64,000 nucleotides of DNA, from contig NC_068971.1 of the NCBI RefSeq assembly GCF_016808095.1, positions 45,320,131-45,384,130 of the forward strand, read 5' to 3'. Source of the DNA: Vigna angularis. Lineage: Eukaryota > Streptophyta > Magnoliopsida > Fabales > Fabaceae. Shown one piece after another: positions 62,401 to 64,000 of the stretch. The notes beneath the pieces are model-generated. The model was not told where the DNA came from and did not search any database. It saw only the letters and a list, made by a program, of their open reading frames with translations. Positions within the stretch are counted from its first letter, which is position 1. The number at the start of each line of letters is the position of its first letter. A program made the translations under genes and the position numbers.

Positions 62401-64000
62401 ACCTGCTATTTTCAAAACAATCAGCAACGCGAAAGGAAAGGTGTCTGTCACTGAATTGCACGAGAACAACTTGCAACTACACATTTTCCTAAATAACAAT
62501 AAGATGCACTTGGTTGAAAGGTTTGAGAACCTTCAAGGATTTGCCGTTTAGAGGATGACTTCTTATTCTTTTCGTCACCTTCATCCGCGATGACTGTTTT
62601 TGAATCTCCAAAACCTGAATGGTTGGTATTAAAGGTATTTATCAGAGGTGCAAAGTTTACTAAATTAAAGACTGGAAATCAAAAGGGTGTAACTTACTAT
62701 TCAAATAAGTCAAAGACAAAATGAATAAGAGGTTGAAGATAATAGAAAACCCAAGCAAGGCTCCAATGCAGATCCAAAACCAATATTCTTCTGTAAAGAA
62801 GCCTCTAGATTTGAGAAGCGCCTTTCCAACTGTAGGTGCATCAATTCTAGAGTCTGTATTCGGCTGTAAAAGATAAAGAAAAACGATGTTTAACAATGCT
62901 TAAAGTTCATAGAATATAATCAACCACCGCCTGAAACAAATTCATCTTGATGTCTGCAAGTATGTAACCAAGCTATGAGAAAAATGAATTCTTACTTTAC
63001 TCCATCTTTCGTCTAGGAATTCATTCATTACTATGGCATTCTGACCATACATCATAGGAGATAAATAATAGCCCCATATCATCCATGGCTCAATGTCATC
63101 TACAAACACCAAAAGAAAACATGTTGCAATAGTTCTAACTAAAAAAGAAGAATTAAGAAAAGCTTAACATATTTTGATCCTACTAAAGCTTCACTAAACT
63201 AAGAGATCTATCCAAAATTAAGAAGTGTCAACGACTTACCTTTGGAAATAATAAAACCTCCAAGCACAAATATCAATTGTAGGGCCAAGGTACCCAGTGT
63301 ATTAGAAACAACTAGTGTTCTACCAGCTGCGGCAATAAACCGAAATAGAGAGAGAGCCATCTGATGAACGCCAAAAAATGCCAAGAATTGTCGGAAAAAT
63401 CTGATGAAACAAAGGGAAAAGTGTGGATTAAGAAATTTTTATCATTCTAGTTTAGGAAAGTTTGAAAATTTGGTTGAAGTTGTTTTCCAATGCCAAACTG
63501 TAAAATCGTGTTTATTACCTGCTAGCAGAAGGAGCATATCCAATTGTGTAATACGTAAGGATAACCCAAATCCCTGATTCCAAAAAGGACAGAGGGATCT
63601 TGAGAAGCCAAATCGGCAAACCAAATGCCCATGCAGGGTAGAAGTTGAAATCCCTTTGTTTGTAAAAGACAGGAAGCTTAAAAACAGTCATAGATAGTTC
63701 TGCCATCCCATTAAACATCACGTTTACTAGACTAAAGAACAATGCTCCATAGAATTTTTGTCCATCATTAACTGTTCCTACTGCCATTTCTGTTTTAAGG
63801 AACACAGTAAATGTAATAATAGACATGATTGTTATCTGTGATGTCTTGAATATGTAAACGAAAGCACTGCGCTTCATAAGTAGCCATTCTCTTGAAAAAC
63901 ATGCCTTCAATAGCTCCCAGTTTGTTATACCGTACTTGTCTTTCACTAAGGCAGCAGGGTGGGTTCGGCTCTTATCGTAGGGAACCCCAAGCTCAGTAGC
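59402..64000 (-). CDS. Full-size ABCG (PDR-type) ABC transporter, gene 2, 5' part beyond window
   Basis: Tandem paralogue of gene 1, running off the right edge. Visible exons: 64000-63519 (partial), 63400-63240, 63099-62996, 62863-62698, 62614-62531, 62402-62266, 61939-61607, 61499-61209, 61123-61040, 60901-60768, 60663-60436, 60354-60183, 60033-59779, 59671-59402. They match exons 7-20 of gene 1 in order. Complete exons are the same length except exons 11 and 12 (84 and 137 bp here, 54 and 128 in gene 1), which encode the linker before NBD2. It covers the end of NBD1/TMD1, NBD2 ([24 protein letters not shown]) and TMD2, ending FLNFQKR. No lesion is visible in this part; NBD1 cannot be judged. 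Confidence 0.9.

Overview
The window reads as plant nuclear DNA, most likely from a phaseoloid legume (inference). The basis is intron-split genes with GT/AG borders, a class A starch branching enzyme that strongly resembles bean and pea proteins, plant PDR-type ABC transporters, and long LTR retrotransposons with legume-style ends. There is no bacterial, viral or CRISPR content.

Layout. 1-7117 is retrotransposon DNA. It holds the 3' end of a large Tat/Ogre-like Ty3 element (a 55-bp minisatellite, a polypurine tract and a 3.5-kb 3' LTR), which has inserted into an LTR-like repeat lying on the minus strand. 7521-12859 is a Mutator-like element (MULE-1) with two genes. 14012-26762 is a nested stack that can be read base by base from target-site duplications. 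Solo LTR A (TSD attta) holds a non-autonomous MULE (TSD tattacata) and a minus-strand solo LTR B (TSD ctcgc). LTR B in turn holds a two-gene MULE-2 (TSD tttcaatga). 27870-30890 is a degenerate ~48-bp repeat field split by a 1.2-kb MULE-like element with its own 9-bp TSD.

32718-57292 is the genic part and continues to the window edge. On the minus strand lie a complete 22-exon starch branching enzyme gene (858 aa by my splice model), a decayed Ty1/copia fragment, a complete 20-exon full-size ABCG/PDR transporter gene (1438 aa by my model), and the 3' part of a second ABCG gene with the same exon pattern. The two ABCG genes are a head-to-tail tandem pair.

The most interesting point is that both autonomous-type MULEs carry a second, convergent gene. 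It encodes a small protein with a GRF-type zinc finger followed by a C-terminal membrane segment, with the intron at the same place inside the finger. The two transposases share one architecture: PB1-like N-terminus, acidic repeats, MuDR domain, DDE core, SWIM finger and zinc knuckle. Each has one apparent lesion, an in-frame TAA in MULE-1 and a +1 in a G run in MULE-2. All exon borders and identities were worked out by eye; no alignment or database search was run.
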